This document shows, piece by piece, positions 61,982 to 64,000 of a stretch of 64,000 nt of DNA. The notes under the pieces are model-generated. The model was not told the DNA's origin. It was given only the letters and a program-made list of their open reading frames with translations, and did no database searches. The stretch is from positions 310,001-374,000 of the forward strand of contig NZ_JBMOUD010000003.1 in NCBI RefSeq assembly GCF_049319665.1, in the 5' to 3' direction. How positions within the stretch are numbered: position 1 is the stretch's first letter; each line of letters begins with the position of its first letter. Source of the DNA: JBMOUD01 sp049319665 (GTDB taxonomy: Bacteria; Pseudomonadota; Gammaproteobacteria; Enterobacterales; Enterobacteriaceae). Made by a program: the position numbers and the translations under genes.

Positions 61982-61995
61982 GCTGGATCGATTCA
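61982..61995 (+). promoter_or_regulatory. Cra (FruR) box upstream of ppsA
   Basis: GCTGGATCGATTCA differs by one base from the Cra consensus GCTGAATCGATTCA. Cra activates ppsA during gluconeogenesis in E. coli. Confidence 0.75.
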
Positions 61996-62019
61996 CTAGT
62001 CTCAAAGATGGAAAACATT

Positions 62020-62060
62020 ATGGTAGTCTCAAATGACTGTTTTGGTCAGTTAACTACCAT
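62020..62060 (+). promoter_or_regulatory. Hairpin in the ppsA leader
   Basis: ATGGTAGT / ACTACCAT outer arms and ACTG / CAGT inner arms form a two-part stem that ends 52 bases before the ppsA ATG. No U tract follows, so it is not a terminator; its role is unknown. Confidence 0.55.
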
Positions 62061-62112
62061 ATTGATATTTTGTCTTAATCAATCGCAGTTAGAATTTTTA
62101 AAGGACTGTTTC

Positions 62113-64000
62113 ATGGCTACTCTTGAACCCGATTTGCGCAATGTTATTTGGTACAACCAACTAGGTATGCACGATGTTGATAAAGTCGGGGGCAAAAATG
62201 CATCCCTCGGCGAGATGATCACCAACCTGTCGGATTTAGGTGTTTCCGTTCCTAACGGCTTTGCTACATCTTCCCAAGCGTTTAATGATTTTCTCGATCA
62301 AAGTGGCGTGAATAATCGTATCTATGCGTTGTTGGATCAAATCGACATCGACGATATTGGGCAATTAGCCAAGGCTGGCGCACAAATTAGACAATGGATT
62401 GTTGAGACGCCTTTCCAGGCGAGTCTGGAAAATGATATCCGTGAAGCTTATCAGCAACTTGCTGAAGGTGAGCCGGATGCTTCTTTTGCTGTGAGATCTT
62501 CTGCAACCGCTGAAGATATGCCGGATGCGTCTTTTGCAGGTCAGCAAGAAACCTTCCTTAACGTGCAGGGCTTTGATGCCATCTTAGTGGCGGTGAAGCA
62601 TGTGTATGCTTCGTTGTTTAACGACCGGGCAATCTCTTATCGTGTGCACCAAGGTTATGATCACCGTGGTGTTGCACTTTCTGCTGGCATACAGCGCATG
62701 GTGCGTTCTGACCTTGCAGCTGCTGGTGTAATGTTCACTATTGATACTGAATCAGGCTTTGATCAGGTGGTATTTATCACCTCAGCTTATGGACTTGGAG
62801 AGATGGTGGTTCAAGGTGCCGTTAACCCTGACGAATTCTACGTCCATAAACCTACGCTGGCTAAAAACAAACCTGCAATTGTTCGCCGCACGATGGGATC
62901 GAAAAAAATCCGCATGGTGTACGCACCGAGCCAGGAGCACGGCAAACAGGTACAAATCGAAGATGTGCCAGAAGCGCTGAGCCAGCGTTTCTCTTTGACC
63001 GATGATGAGATCCAGTCTTTAGCCAAACAGGCGCTATTGATTGAAAAACATTATGGCCGTCCGATGGATATCGAATGGGCGAAAGATGGTCACAATGGCA
63101 AGCTCTACATTGTGCAGGCGCGCCCAGAGACCGTGCGCTCAAATGGTCAGGTGATGGAGCGTTATCAGCTGAGTTCGCGCGGCAATGTGCTGGTGGAAGG
63201 GCGCGCGATCGGTCACCGCATCGGCGCTGGCCCGGTGAAAATCATTCACAACATCAGTGAAATGCATCTTGTTCAGCCGGGCGATGTGTTGGTCACCGAT
63301 ATGACTGACCCAGACTGGGAACCTATCATGAAAAAGGCTGCCGCGATTGTCACTAATCGTGGGGGGCGTACCTGCCATGCGGCTATTATCGCGCGTGAGT
63401 TGGGGATCCCAGCCGTGGTGGGTTGTGGTGATGCAACCGAACGTCTGCAAGAGAACCAGAATGTCACGGTTTCTTGCTCAGAAGGCGATACGGGCTATAT
63501 CTATCAAGACCTGATTGACTTCAAAATACAAAGCTCTGAGGTCAGTGAACTTCCAGAGTTACCGTTGAAAATTATGATGAACATCGGTAACCCGGATCGT
63601 GCTTTTGACTTTGCTTGTTTGCCAAACGAAGGCGTGGGCCTTGCACGTTTGGAATTCATCATCAACCGTATGATCGGCGTTCACCCTAAAGCCCTGTTAG
63701 AATTTGATAAACAGGAGCCGGCGCTGCAGGAAGAGATTACTAAGTTAATCCAAGGTTATGACAGCCCGAGAGAGTACTATGTTGCGCGCCTGACCGAAGG
63801 CATTGCGACATTAGGGGCGGCATTCTGGCCTAAACGCGTGATCGTCCGCTTGTCTGACTTCAAATCTAATGAGTACGCCAACCTGGTTGGCGGTGAGCGT
63901 TATGAGCCGCACGAAGAGAACCCAATGCTTGGTTTCCGTGGCGCTGGTCGTTATGTCTCTGACAACTTCCGCGATTGCTTCGCTTTAGAATGTGAAGCGA
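62113..64000 (+). CDS. ppsA: Phosphoenolpyruvate synthase PpsA, partial at right edge
   Basis: Open for 629 codons to the window edge. The N-terminal nucleotide-binding domain has [12 protein letters not shown] and [20 protein letters not shown], and the phosphohistidine domain has [13 protein letters not shown] with His422 as the swivelling phosphoryl carrier. The adjacent Thr420 is the residue modified by PpsR. The start of the PEP-binding barrel is also inside. The enzyme converts pyruvate and ATP to PEP for gluconeogenesis. AAAGGA precedes the ATG; a Cra box lies upstream. Confidence 0.97.
   Translation, partial: MATLEPDLRNVIWYNQLGMHDVDKVGGKNASLGEMITNLSDLGVSVPNGFATSSQAFNDFLDQSGVNNRIYALLDQIDIDDIGQLAKAGAQIRQWIVETPFQASLENDIREAYQQLAEGEPDASFAVRSSATAEDMPDASFAGQQETFLNVQGFDAILVAVKHVYASLFNDRAISYRVHQGYDHRGVALSAGIQRMVRSDLAAAGVMFTIDTESGFDQVVFITSAYGLGEMVVQGAVNPDEFYVHKPTLAKNKPAIVRRTMGSKKIRMVYAPSQEHGKQVQIEDVPEALSQRFSLTDDEIQSLAKQALLIEKHYGRPMDIEWAKDGHNGKLYIVQARPETVRSNGQVMERYQLSSRGNVLVEGRAIGHRIGAGPVKIIHNISEMHLVQPGDVLVTDMTDPDWEPIMKKAAAIVTNRGGRTCHAAIIARELGIPAVVGCGDATERLQENQNVTVSCSEGDTGYIYQDLIDFKIQSSEVSELPELPLKIMMNIGNPDRAFDFACLPNEGVGLARLEFIINRMIGVHPKALLEFDKQEPALQEEITKLIQGYDSPREYYVARLTEGIATLGAAFWPKRVIVRLSDFKSNEYANLVGGERYEPHEENPMLGFRGAGRYVSDNFRDCFALECEA

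Larger units (their letters stand above)
61659..62112. other. Divergent regulatory region between ppsR and ppsA
   Basis: These 454 bases hold no gene. Visible elements are an ATTTACGTG/CACGTAAAT inverted repeat (61745-61779), a Cra box (61982-61995) and a leader hairpin of ppsA (62020-62060). Confidence 0.6.

Overview
The window is chromosomal DNA from an enterobacterium, most likely a Yersinia or a close relative within the Yersiniaceae. Gene order follows the Escherichia coli K-12 backbone in several blocks. The Yersinia-type features are an arn (lipid A aminoarabinose) operon inserted between btuD and nlpC, a hemin operon of hmu/hem type, and ERIC-like intergenic repeats with TATACCC...GGGTATA ends. 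The species cannot be fixed from the sequence alone. I see no prophage, complete insertion sequence, CRISPR array, rRNA or tRNA.

Layout. (1) 1-10.4 kb is an accessory stretch: the start of an M20 amidohydrolase, two tandem secreted WG-repeat proteins, an MFS transporter, an ASCH-domain protein, a C39-like protein and yebV. (2) 10.5-21.3 kb is the yeb block: a triple-PAS diguanylate cyclase, letBA (an MCE lipid-transport pair), msrC, proQ-prc and htpX. (3) 21.3-30.9 kb holds yebQ, lpxO, tcyP, ydjM (with a LexA box), hxpB, yniB, yniA, emtA and marC. (4) 31.2-38.5 kb is the classical translation cluster thrS-infC-rpmI-rplT-pheM-pheST-ihfA. Three known RNA-level control devices are visible there: a tRNA-Thr-like hairpin before thrS, the AUU start codon of infC, and the Phe-rich pheM leader with its attenuator. 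(5) 38.9-42.5 kb carries a tiny lipoprotein, a DUF2502 protein and btuCED. (6) 42.7-50.4 kb is arnBCADTEF behind adjacent PmrA and PhoP boxes. (7) 50.5-64 kb holds nlpC, a 1.77-kb AT-rich gap, ydiV, selO, hmuVUTS, hemP, aroH, ppsR and the start of ppsA behind a Cra box.

Shared themes are envelope maintenance (LetAB, HtpX, Prc, EmtA, NlpC, LpxO, Arn), import of scarce cofactors (BtuCD, HmuTUV, TcyP) and translation.

The points most worth following up are: the paired WG-repeat proteins, each with exactly four cysteines in a shared N- and C-terminal arrangement; the hemin operon without its outer-membrane receptor gene, with a shrunken ERIC-like element where the receptor would be expected; the cyclase standing where rsmF stands in E. 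coli; and the long gene-free, AT-rich gap in front of ydiV.
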